Assembly: GCA_964398215.1 (NCBI GenBank)
Contig: CAYNNP010000024.1
Coordinates: 1 to 44,843, forward strand
From: CAYNNP01 sp964398215
GTDB taxonomy: Bacteria > Planctomycetota > Planctomycetia > Pirellulales > Pirellulaceae
DNA length: 44,843 nucleotides
Direction of reading: 5' to 3'
Shown here piece after piece: positions 32,226 to 40,809 of the stretch. How positions within the stretch are numbered: position 1 is the stretch's first letter; the number at the start of each line of letters is the position of its first letter. The notes below the pieces were generated by a model. That model searched no databases and was not told where the DNA came from. It worked only from the letters and a program-made list of their open reading frames with translations. The translations under genes were made by a program, and so were the position numbers.

Positions 32226-35200
32226 ATGATTCGACGCAACAAAAATGCCGTAGCACCTGGCAAACATTCTGGCTGGAAAATCGATGCACTCGAACAACGT
32301 TTGATGCTGGCTGGTGATGTTGCAGCCGCTGTTTCTACGCCAACGCAATCGGTTCCAACTCAAGACACCACAGTAACTGCTCAGCAAACATCGATCACGT
32401 TTATCGATGCCAACCTGGAAGACTTGGACGCCATTGCCGGAACCATCGCGGCAAATACCGAGATCGTTCTGCTGACAAACGACTCCGATCCGATCGAGCA
32501 AATCACGCGAGTGCTGGCTCAAAGAAACGGCGTGCAATCGGTTCACCTGATTGGTCATGGTCAGTCTGGCCAAATCGCTTTCGGCAACAACGTCATTGAT
32601 GCCGAATCGTTGAATGCACATCAGTCTGATATCCAAAGTTGGCAGAACGCGCTGACCGATGACGCGGATATTCTGATCTATGGCTGCAACACGGCGCAAG
32701 GAACCGTTGGCGCTGAATTCATTTCTCTGTTGGCCGAATTGACCTCGGCTGACATCGCGGCGTCCACGGACGTGACCGGCAACATTGTCGACGGCGGCGA
32801 CTGGGATTTGGAAAGCATCGTTGGTAGCGTTGAAACGGCCCTCGTGTTCGATGTTCATAGGCGAAAAGAACTGGACGTGACGCTTGCCACGGTTCAAATT
32901 TTCGCGGCTGGAACGACTGGCGACGAAGAAATCCAATTGTCCATCGCTGGTGAAGTCGTGGCGACTTTTGACGACCTTGGTTCGGGTGCTGATTCCGGAA
33001 ATCTACGCACGCTGACTTTCAACACCAACCAAGATGTGACACCCGGGCAAGTTCGGATCGATTTCGTCAACGACCTGTTTGACCCGGCTAACGGTATCGA
33101 CCGGAACGTTTTGATTGACGCAATCGCGATCGATGGAGTCCGATTCGAAACTGAATCGCCGGATGTATTTTCGACGGCGACTTACACTCCAGACGGACTG
33201 GAGCCTGGTTTTGGTCGTGGCGAGTTCCTGCATTCCAACGGCTACTTTCAGTACGCCGGTGGCGCACCTGAAACGACCAATATCACTGTGAATGCCGCTG
33301 GCGATGAAGGCACCGAGTCCTTTGCACTACAGATCGACGGACAGACAGTAGAAGTTTGGAACAACATTGGTACGTCATTCAATTCGTTCAACCACACTGC
33401 CAGCGGAACTGTTACGGCTGATCAAATCCGCGTCGTCTTTCTGAACGACGAATACAATCCAGCTCAAGGAATCGATTCCAACTTAGTCGTCGATAACATC
33501 GTGGTCGACGGTGTTGTGTTCGAAACCGAAGCCTCGAACGTCTTTTCGACGGGTACTTGGTTCAACAATGAGATTGTTGATGGATTTGGCCGAGGCGACA
33601 CGCTGCACAGTAACGGCTACTTTCAGTACGCTTCCGATGCAGTTGGCGACGCTGGTTTCATTGGTCTTGGTGATACGGAAGTCACGGTCAACGAAAACGA
33701 TGGATCGGTCCAAATCGAAGTCATCCGATTCGATGGAAGCGATGGGCCCGCGACGGTCTTTTACCAAACGCTTGGTGCTACCGCGACCGATGGGTCTGAC
33801 TTTGTAGGAGCCACCAACGGACAAGTCAGTTTTGCTGACGGGCAAACCAGTGCCTTTATCAACATCACCCTGCTGGACGATTCGGCCAGCGAACCGGTTG
33901 AGACATTCAGCGTATCGCTTTCTCGCGCCGAAGGGGCCGAGTTGAATGTTCCTCGGACTGCTTTGGTAACCATCATTGACGATGAATCCGGTGGCGGCCT
34001 GATCGGACACTGGAGACTAGAAGAAACACAGATCGGACAAACCGTCGTTGATTCGTCGGGCAATGGTAACAGCGGGACGCATCGAAACTTCACTTCGCCA
34101 GACGGTCCAACCACCGACCGACCGGACACCGACACGACGAACAATCGTGGTGTCAACTTTGATGGCGTCGATGACTTCATTCAGATCGACAACGATCCAT
34201 CACTCGAGCTGACCAGTGGCACGTTCACGCAATCCGTTTGGATTCGACCAGAAAACAGTGACAACGGTTTCAACGGAATTCTTGGGTTCCAGCCGTCCAC
34301 TGGCACAGCAAATCGGTATCCTGGAATTTGGGTTTACCAGGGAGACCGGATTCACGCTGGGTTTGGTGATGGCACGAATTGGAACCGATTCAATACTGGT
34401 TCGGTGCTGACCGAAGGCGAATGGAATCACGTCGCTACGACTTTTGATGGGACTTCCTACAGAGCGTACGTCAACGGCGTTCAAGTTTTCTCGACTGATG
34501 AATTTGCCGGGCGTAGTCCTGTGATCTCAGGCCAAGTAACGATTGGTCGGGTCGACAACTTTTTTGAAGGTGGAATTGATGATGTCAGGATTTACGACCG
34601 GGCGCTGAGCTTTGTTGAAATCACGGAACTGATCGACGGTGCGACCGTGCCAGATGTTCCTCTGGGTGGCGAGCTTGTTACGAATCAAATTCTGGCCGGG
34701 TTTGATACGCCGATCGAAACTGAATTTTTGGCCGATGGACGAACGCTGGTTGCAGAACAAGCTGGAGTGATTCAGATCATCAACCAAGACGGCTCGGTAG
34801 CTTCGACGCCGCTGCTGGACATTCGTGACATCGTCAACGCTGGCACCACCGATCGCGGGTTGATCGGTTTCGCGGTCCATCCAGACTTTGAAAACAACCC
34901 GTTTATCTACGCGTCCTTTACCTACGATCCACCAGAGACTGCTGGACAAAGTGGACTTGGTGGTCCCGATGGCAACGGCGCTCGGGTGTCACGAGTCTCG
35001 CGGTTCACAGTGAATGCCGAGGGCACGTTTGCTGATCCCGATTCAGAAGTCGTTCTGGTGGGCGGCAATAGCACTTACGAAAACATCGGAGATCCCGACG
35101 TGCGACCTGGATCGAACGATCCCCATTCATGTCTTACTGGCAGCGGTGGCCACATCGAAGATTGTATTCCGGCCGACGAAACAAGTCATACGATTGGCGA

Positions 35201-35924
35201 ATTGGAATTCGGTCCCGACGGAGCCCTTTACATCGCGAGCGGTGATGGTGGCGCGTTTGGACGTGTTGAAGTCACTAATATCCGCGCGTTGGATGTGAAT
35301 AGTCTCGCTGGAAAGATCTTGCGAATCGATCCGATAACGGGCGAAGGCCTGAGCGACAATCCGTTCTTCGATGGCGACGTCAATTCCAACGCGTCAAAGG
35401 TGTTCGCTTACGGTTTGAGGAATCCGTTCCGCTTTGCGATCAATGGCGACGCAGATAACCCAGCGGTTTACATCGGCGATGTTGGTTGGACGCAGTGGGA
35501 AGAAATCAACTTGGCTACCGGCGGCGAGAATTTTGGTTGGCCTGCATTTGAAGGCGGCGAAGATGGCGAGAGTTTCCGGACGGGTCGCTACGAAAACCTG
35601 AGTGAAATTCAGGCTTTCTACGCAACCAACCCCGACGTGACCGCACCGACTTGGGCGAGAGCGCATAGTGATGGAGGTAGAGCGATTGTGCTGGGTGATT
35701 TTGCCAGTGATCGCTACGGTGATTTAACAGGGACGTTGATCTTCACGGACATTGGTGATCAGATACTGCGAGCGGCTCGGATCAATAGCGAAGGTGAAAT
35801 CATCAGCGTGGATATTGTTTCCGAAGACGTAGGCTTTATCGTCGACATCGTCACCAACCCGTTTGACGGGTTCATGTACTACACCGACGTCACCGGCAAC
35901 ATCGGCCGAATCGATTTAGCGTAG
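32226..35924 (+). CDS. LEPR-XLL/DUF4347 protein with CBM60, Calx-beta, LamG and PQQ-sugar-dehydrogenase-like domains
   Basis: This 1,232-residue protein has IDALEQRLMLAGD at 19-31 (LEPR-XLL type) and no classical signal peptide. DUF4347 spans about 55-205 (LIGHG with His111, YGCN with Cys154). Two CBM60-like calcium-dependent xylan-binding modules lie at about 222-340 and 349-471, each ending in HSNGYFQYA. A Calx-beta module follows (484-587), then a LamG/concanavalin-like module (591-809, GHWRLEE start) and a glucose/sorbosone dehydrogenase-like beta-propeller (about 819-1232; HPDF, FGPDGALYIASGDGG, NPFRFA, GENFGWPAFEGG). Such propellers oxidise sugars with PQQ in characterised relatives; activity here is not proven. 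Together the parts suggest a secreted or surface polysaccharide-binding oxidoreductase. The shared N-terminus with the 7,175-residue protein suggests a shared export route. ATG start with a weak ribosome site. Confidence 0.9.
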   Translation: MIRRNKNAVAPGKHSGWKIDALEQRLMLAGDVAAAVSTPTQSVPTQDTTVTAQQTSITFIDANLEDLDAIAGTIAANTEIVLLTNDSDPIEQITRVLAQRNGVQSVHLIGHGQSGQIAFGNNVIDAESLNAHQSDIQSWQNALTDDADILIYGCNTAQGTVGAEFISLLAELTSADIAASTDVTGNIVDGGDWDLESIVGSVETALVFDVHRRKELDVTLATVQIFAAGTTGDEEIQLSIAGEVVATFDDLGSGADSGNLRTLTFNTNQDVTPGQVRIDFVNDLFDPANGIDRNVLIDAIAIDGVRFETESPDVFSTATYTPDGLEPGFGRGEFLHSNGYFQYAGGAPETTNITVNAAGDEGTESFALQIDGQTVEVWNNIGTSFNSFNHTASGTVTADQIRVVFLNDEYNPAQGIDSNLVVDNIVVDGVVFETEASNVFSTGTWFNNEIVDGFGRGDTLHSNGYFQYASDAVGDAGFIGLGDTEVTVNENDGSVQIEVIRFDGSDGPATVFYQTLGATATDGSDFVGATNGQVSFADGQTSAFINITLLDDSASEPVETFSVSLSRAEGAELNVPRTALVTIIDDESGGGLIGHWRLEETQIGQTVVDSSGNGNSGTHRNFTSPDGPTTDRPDTDTTNNRGVNFDGVDDFIQIDNDPSLELTSGTFTQSVWIRPENSDNGFNGILGFQPSTGTANRYPGIWVYQGDRIHAGFGDGTNWNRFNTGSVLTEGEWNHVATTFDGTSYRAYVNGVQVFSTDEFAGRSPVISGQVTIGRVDNFFEGGIDDVRIYDRALSFVEITELIDGATVPDVPLGGELVTNQILAGFDTPIETEFLADGRTLVAEQAGVIQIINQDGSVASTPLLDIRDIVNAGTTDRGLIGFAVHPDFENNPFIYASFTYDPPETAGQSGLGGPDGNGARVSRVSRFTVNAEGTFADPDSEVVLVGGNSTYENIGDPDVRPGSNDPHSCLTGSGGHIEDCIPADETSHTIGELEFGPDGALYIASGDGGAFGRVEVTNIRALDVNSLAGKILRIDPITGEGLSDNPFFDGDVNSNASKVFAYGLRNPFRFAINGDADNPAVYIGDVGWTQWEEINLATGGENFGWPAFEGGEDGESFRTGRYENLSEIQAFYATNPDVTAPTWARAHSDGGRAIVLGDFASDRYGDLTGTLIFTDIGDQILRAARINSEGEIISVDIVSEDVGFIVDIVTNPFDGFMYYTDVTGNIGRIDLA

Positions 35925-35931
35925 TTTGACT

Positions 35932-38802
35932 TCAGTGTGCCTGTAGTCCTCGAACTACGGGCACCGTGTCGGAGTCTGATATTTCAAGTTGCTCCAGTTG
36001 CCGCAGTCGAGCCAATTGATTTGTAATGTGTGATCGGGCAACTCGCTGGTTTCCGCTATCGCTGAATTCACGCGGAAGATGTTTGGAGTCGGCGATCGAT
36101 TCGATCAGCGTCGACTTCGCCTCGTCATAAGATTTTCGTGCGAATAGAAGCTGCGAATACGCATCGCACTGAATCAGGAAGTACAGGCGATACAAGGCCA
36201 CCTCTGGATGCTCGCTGACTTGCTGCCGCTGTTTGGCAATGGCTTGTTTGTGTTCCGCGACCGCCGCGTCGTACTTCCCTCGTTTAGATAGCAGCACTGC
36301 CAGTTTGTGTTGCGTGTAGGCAATGCGTGCGCCGTACTCCGGAACTGTTGGGTGATCAGCAGCCAGTTCCTTTGCCAACTTGAGCGCCAGTCGGTAACGA
36401 GCCTCACCTTCGCGTAATCCGCGTTGCCCCCAAGGCCGCGAATCCCACTTGGACAGAATACGCATCAGTTCGTACTTGTAGGCTGGAACTTGAGGATGTT
36501 GCTTGACGAGATCCAGCAGAATTTGAATCGCTTGGCTGGACGCGGCGACTCCGTCGGTATGATCCCTGCGAGCAAATAAGACCGAAGACAAATCGCGATA
36601 GCTTCGGGCCAGCATCAATTGGTATTCAGGGTTCTTGCGATCGCTCTTGATCAATTTGTTCAGCACCGATAGCGCGGTGCGATGGTTTTTCTCTGCCGAG
36701 GTCAGTAGCCGAGGAGATTTGTCCCGGTTTTGTTGGTAACCCCAGATCGCTATGCCAAGCAGGTTATGAGTGCGTACCAGTTCCAAGTTCGTTGAAGTTG
36801 ACTGGGGGTCGATAGCCAACTGTTTGCGGAGCGTGGCAAGCGCAGCCAAGTGGCAGCTTCTTGCTTGCTCGCGTTGACCATTCATTTTGTGAGCAAGCCC
36901 CTGCTGATTTTTGATCGACGCGTAAGTCGTCCACATCGGATCTTCGATCGGCGATTCAACCAACAACTGCTTGTACAATTTCAGCGCGTCAGCGTAGGCA
37001 CGCGATGATTCGTCAAATTGGCCAAGATGCTGATAGATATCGCCCACGCGGCGGTTTGCGTGCGCAGCGGCCCGCGTCAGGCCGTTGTTGTGTTGGTTTT
37101 GTTCCGTGAATCGATCGTAGAACCGCAGCAGATCCTGCAATAACTCGACGTCCTGAGTTGCCACCAGCGATTCAAATTTCGTTTCGAATTCCTCACTCCC
37201 GTGCTCGCCCGGCGATTCTGAAACGTAAGTCTGCCAAGGTGTGAAGCGGTCAAAGACTTTCTCGAGTGATTCAAGTGACAGCGAAAGGTTGTGTTCCGCT
37301 CGGCTGCGTTCGCGATTTGCAATCGTTAGACTTTCGTTTGCCTTCTTCAGGTTTTCACCAGCCAAGGCCTGCTGTTGTTCGGCACGTTGGTACTCGGCTG
37401 CCTTTTCTGTCAGCGCCTGTTTAACGCGAAAGTAACCTGATGTTGCAATCACGGCCACCAGCAACAGCAGTAGTCCGGCGGACAGAGTGGGAATCGCGAC
37501 CGCCGGCTGACGGCGACACCAACGCCAGCAACGTGTGACGATGTTGATGGGACGCGCCTGGACAGGTCGGTTTTGCAGAAACCGAGACAAATCGCTGTGC
37601 AGTTCTTGCGCGGATTGGTAACGAAGCTGCGGCGCGTGCGCCATCGCCTTGAGGATAATGTTCTCCAGGTCGCGAGGCATCGACGGCACATGCTGACGCG
37701 GACGCTTGCAGGCTCCCGAAAGGATTCTTTGAATCAACTGCGGTTTTGTGTTGCCGGTAAACGCCGGGTGGCCCGTCGCGAGTTCATAGAGAGTGGCGCC
37801 CAGCGAGTAGATGTCGCTGCACGTGTCGGTTTTTGCATCGAACTGTTCGGGCGCCATGTATCGAAGCGTCCCGACCGCGTCTCCGCTGGCAGTGATGGAC
37901 ATGCTTTCGTCAGAAGTCGCCAACCCGAAATCGGTGACCCACACACGTTGTTGGTTGTCGAGTATCAGGTTGCCTGGTTTGATATCACGATGCAAAACAC
38001 CTTGGCCGTGCGCGTACGCCAGCGCATCGGCAACCTGTTTTCCAACTTCCGCGACATGTCGCCACCACTGTGCGTCTCGACCAAATCGCTGTGTCTGTAA
38101 TTCACTGATTTCGTGATCCGAAAGCGGTCTTGTTTGCTCTTGCTCGTCTTCGTTTGTTTGTTCGTCAGTGAACGCATCACAGCGCAGCAAGCGGGTGGCA
38201 ATCGAGGCTTCGCGCAAGCTGGGACGCAGCACGCAACTAGAATCGATCCCTGCTGGCAAGTCTTCCGCAGACAACGAATGCAGAACATTCATCACTCGGT
38301 CAAAACTGCATCCATCGATCAGCTGCATGACGTAAAAATGAACATCATCATGCTGGGCAACATCAAGGATCGGGACGATGTTCGTATGGTGAAGCTGAGC
38401 CGCAATGCGTGCTTCGCGAATGAAACGCAACGAGCTAGTTTCATTGGCAAGATAACTATGCTTCAGCACTTTGACCGCAACGCTGCGGTTGAGCGACTGC
38501 TGAGTCGCTTCGTAGACAACGCCCATGCCGCCGCGTCCGAGCTCGCGTACGATTTCGTAGTCGCCTAGCTGCTGGATACTCTTGCCGCCCAGCAACACGC
38601 CACTGCCACCGACGCTGTTGTGTCCAAATTCCGTCGCCGCTTTGAATTTCTCCATCATCAGAACCGCTGGCACCACTTCGCGAATCTGTTCTTCAAGTTC
38701 AGGATGTTTTTCAACGTAATGATCAACATCACGAACTTGACCGCGCCTGTGTTCCCGCAGAATGCTCTCGACGACTTCATCAAGTTGATTGTTCGATATC
38801 AT
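35932..38802 (-). CDS. membrane-anchored serine/threonine protein kinase with TPR-like extracytoplasmic part
   Basis: This 956-residue protein begins with a planctomycete-type helical region (HPELEEQIREVV at 33-44). A Hanks-type kinase domain follows (about 81-410): GRGGMG 89-94, Lys111 in VAVKVLKH, HRDIKPGN 271-278 with Asp273, DFG 291-293, GTLRYMAPEQ 311-320. All catalytic residues are present, so it should be active. The catalytic domain holds an insertion of about 70 residues (about 170-240) with an acidic stretch before the catalytic loop. One membrane span lies at about 437-456, then a coiled coil (460-510) and about 440 residues of TPR-like helical repeats. It is 26 nt downstream of the ECF sigma gene; such sigma/kinase pairs are known in planctomycetes, where the kinase is thought to signal to the sigma factor. 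It is convergent with the GSDH gene, 7 nt apart. Confidence 0.92.
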   Translation of the reverse strand: MISNNQLDEVVESILREHRRGQVRDVDHYVEKHPELEEQIREVVPAVLMMEKFKAATEFGHNSVGGSGVLLGGKSIQQLGDYEIVRELGRGGMGVVYEATQQSLNRSVAVKVLKHSYLANETSSLRFIREARIAAQLHHTNIVPILDVAQHDDVHFYVMQLIDGCSFDRVMNVLHSLSAEDLPAGIDSSCVLRPSLREASIATRLLRCDAFTDEQTNEDEQEQTRPLSDHEISELQTQRFGRDAQWWRHVAEVGKQVADALAYAHGQGVLHRDIKPGNLILDNQQRVWVTDFGLATSDESMSITASGDAVGTLRYMAPEQFDAKTDTCSDIYSLGATLYELATGHPAFTGNTKPQLIQRILSGACKRPRQHVPSMPRDLENIILKAMAHAPQLRYQSAQELHSDLSRFLQNRPVQARPINIVTRCWRWCRRQPAVAIPTLSAGLLLLLVAVIATSGYFRVKQALTEKAAEYQRAEQQQALAGENLKKANESLTIANRERSRAEHNLSLSLESLEKVFDRFTPWQTYVSESPGEHGSEEFETKFESLVATQDVELLQDLLRFYDRFTEQNQHNNGLTRAAAHANRRVGDIYQHLGQFDESSRAYADALKLYKQLLVESPIEDPMWTTYASIKNQQGLAHKMNGQREQARSCHLAALATLRKQLAIDPQSTSTNLELVRTHNLLGIAIWGYQQNRDKSPRLLTSAEKNHRTALSVLNKLIKSDRKNPEYQLMLARSYRDLSSVLFARRDHTDGVAASSQAIQILLDLVKQHPQVPAYKYELMRILSKWDSRPWGQRGLREGEARYRLALKLAKELAADHPTVPEYGARIAYTQHKLAVLLSKRGKYDAAVAEHKQAIAKQRQQVSEHPEVALYRLYFLIQCDAYSQLLFARKSYDEAKSTLIESIADSKHLPREFSDSGNQRVARSHITNQLARLRQLEQLEISDSDTVPVVRGLQAH

Positions 38803-38828
38803 GATTGTTTTTCTGTCGGCAGCAAAAG

Positions 38829-39461
38829 CTATTGTGAATTGAAGTCGGGAAATTCGCGCATGATGGCGCCAAGTCGGACGAGCGCTCGCATGTAACGATT
38901 GGTGGCAGCCGATGCAGACAGCCCCAGCACTTCGGCAACGTCACTGTTCGAGAGTTCTTCAAAATGTCTGAGCGCCAGAACTTCGCGATCGATCGGATCC
39001 ATGCGGTTGATCGCCTGCTCGACCAACTCGGCAGTTTCCGTTCGCGAAATCTGATGGCTCGGCGAACTTACGGTCCCAGCGATTTGATTGATCAGACAAC
39101 CGGAGGTGTTTGGAGAAGCAAGGGTTGTAGGAAGCGCCGTTTCGCGACGCGCGTTCCTTTTCTGCGACATGATGTGGCGACGATGAAGATCCGTCAGCGT
39201 CTGTTCCGTGATTTTTCGCAGCCACGCGAGGAACGATCCTCCACGTTCGCAATCGAAATGCTTCAGACGCTTTGCAGCTGCAATGTACACGTCCTGGATG
39301 ACGTCGGAAGTCGAAACTCTTGCTGCTAGACGTTGGTCCATTCGAAAACGCACCATTCGATGCAGGCGATCACGATAGATCCCAAACAAGACCGCCATGG
39401 CTTCGTCGTCTCCCTGGCTGGCTTGCTGGACCAAATGCAGCTGATTCGATTTGTCTGACAA
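38829..39461 (-). CDS. ECF-type RNA polymerase sigma factor paired with the kinase
   Basis: This 210-residue protein has sigma70 region 2 at about 20-90 (DVIQDVYIAAAKRLKHFD, FLAWLRKI) and region 4 at about 145-200 (MDPIDREVLALRHFEELSNSDVAEVLGLSASA helix-turn-helix, not quoted in full order). No anti-sigma gene is adjacent; the neighbour is a membrane kinase, as in the STK-associated ECF groups of planctomycetes. The linker between regions 2 and 4 is long (about 100-140), with Thr/Ser-rich stretches that could be phosphorylated; this is inference. The TTG start has AAAGGG six nt upstream. Its target promoters cannot be told from the window, though its own upstream region carries a TTGGGATT inverted repeat. 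Confidence 0.9.
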   Translation of the reverse strand: MSDKSNQLHLVQQASQGDDEAMAVLFGIYRDRLHRMVRFRMDQRLAARVSTSDVIQDVYIAAAKRLKHFDCERGGSFLAWLRKITEQTLTDLHRRHIMSQKRNARRETALPTTLASPNTSGCLINQIAGTVSSPSHQISRTETAELVEQAINRMDPIDREVLALRHFEELSNSDVAEVLGLSASAATNRYMRALVRLGAIMREFPDFNSQ

Positions 39462-39842
39462 CAGCCACCCTTTCGGAAATTGTTTTCTGCAACCGCGCTG
39501 TACAGCTATTCACTCGCCGCGCCGGTCAGACAGCCCAAAAACTCTGACAGAATTTCCTGACACCACAACAGCCAAGTATAAACGGCAAATCTGCTTAATC
39601 TCTAGCAATCGTTGGGATTGCGAGAGAATTAAAATCCCAAACTCCTGTGAAATCCTAGCAACAATTACGTACAAGGAAGAGTAGCCTGTCATTTATGGAT
39701 AGAATCATGCCATCTCCGGTGGGGCAGCGGAGGTGGCAGACTCTACGCAAGCTCTCGCCGCTGGCAAAGTCGCTTGACGAGTTGTGATTGGTACGGACCG
39801 AAATAGCGTCCCTTTATTGGTGTAGTCAAAAAGAGAATCTTG
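39462..39842. other. divergent intergenic region between sigma factor and HtrA-like protease genes
   Basis: 381 nt without a gene. The only structure I see is the 8-bp inverted repeat at 39612-39640. No clear -35/-10 boxes are visible on either strand, which fits use of alternative sigma factors but does not show it. Confidence 0.6.
39612..39640. promoter_or_regulatory. inverted repeat TTGGGATT-N13-AATCCCAA
   Basis: A perfect 8-bp inverted repeat lies between the divergent sigma-factor and protease genes, about 150 nt upstream of the sigma start and 200 nt upstream of the protease start. It could be an operator for either gene or a transcript hairpin. No T-run follows directly. Confidence 0.35.
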
Positions 39843-40721
39843 ATGCAAAACAAACTCATTCTTCGCGCCGCACTCCTGGCGACCATCGCTTTGTGGCCGG
39901 TGCTGACCACAGGGCAGGACAAACTTGGAAAAGCCGCACTTGAACTGTCGGCTCATCCGTTTGCCAGTAGCAACAAAGTTCCTGAGTCGATTGAAGAATT
40001 ACGTTCGCTGGAAAAGCACGTCGCGAAAGTGGTAAAGCGTGTGACACCGGCGATCATTGGCATCGGTGGTGGCAGCGGTGTCGTGATCGATGATGAAGGC
40101 CATATTTTGACGGTCGGGCATGTTGGTGCCCGCGCCAACCGGCAAGTTCAAATCACATTTCCCGATGGCAAACGAGTACGCGGCAAGACGCTGGGGAACA
40201 ATCGTGGCGTTGATTCTGGCATGGCCAAACTCAGCCAAGAAGGCGGCTGGCCGCACGTCGAAATGGGTGACTCCTCGAAAGTCAAAGTTGGACAGTGGTG
40301 TCTGGCGATTGGCTTTCCTTCTTCGTTCACGCGTGGCCAACAACCGCCCGTGCGAATCGGCCGAGTACTTTCGATTTCCGAACGAACCATTGTTACAGAT
40401 TGTCCGCTGATGGGAGGTGACTCCGGCGGTCCGCTGTTTGATCTTCAAGGCAAAGTCATCGCGCTCAGCAGCCGAGTCGGCGGATCGATTCTCTCGAACG
40501 TTCATGTTCCCGTGAATATGTACACCAAAGAATGGGACCGACTGGTGGCTGGTGAAGACTGGAACGACCGCAGTCCACAATCAGCGCGCGGCAGAAGACG
40601 AGTCCCACAGCGTCCACCGATGGAAAACGAGAAGAAGGAAGATTCCAAAGCTGACAGCAAGCCCAAAGAAGAATCCAAAACAGAATCAAAACCGAAGTCA
40701 GAATCAAAATCAAAATCGTAG
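39843..40721 (+). CDS. secreted trypsin-like (HtrA-type) serine protease without PDZ
   Basis: This 292-residue protein has a signal peptide (1-24, cleavage near TTGQ/D) and a chymotrypsin-fold domain at about 55-235. The triad appears complete: His93 in TVGHV, Asp124 in RGVDSGMAKL, Ser194 in GGDSGGPLF. Unlike DegP/DegQ there is no PDZ domain. After residue 245 comes a basic stretch (RGRRR) and then a Lys/Glu/Ser-rich tail built of SKP-like steps, likely disordered. I chose ATG at 39843 (AAGAGA about 9 nt upstream) over the TTG three bases before it. It precedes the pseudo-HtrA/S51 gene in the same direction, 88 nt apart, and may act with it in the periplasm. Confidence 0.85.
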   Translation: MQNKLILRAALLATIALWPVLTTGQDKLGKAALELSAHPFASSNKVPESIEELRSLEKHVAKVVKRVTPAIIGIGGGSGVVIDDEGHILTVGHVGARANRQVQITFPDGKRVRGKTLGNNRGVDSGMAKLSQEGGWPHVEMGDSSKVKVGQWCLAIGFPSSFTRGQQPPVRIGRVLSISERTIVTDCPLMGGDSGGPLFDLQGKVIALSSRVGGSILSNVHVPVNMYTKEWDRLVAGEDWNDRSPQSARGRRRVPQRPPMENEKKEDSKADSKPKEESKTESKPKSESKSKS

Positions 40722-40809
40722 GCAGATAGAAAACCACGATAGCTACCGCAGATCCATTCGGGCCTTGCAAAGATAGGTTGCGCGGACCGAGTTACTTGAG
40801 AGATAAATC

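Noticed and set aside
39840..39842. TTG as start of the HtrA-like protease
   Set aside because: The ATG directly after it gives the same signal peptide and better spacing from AAGAGA.
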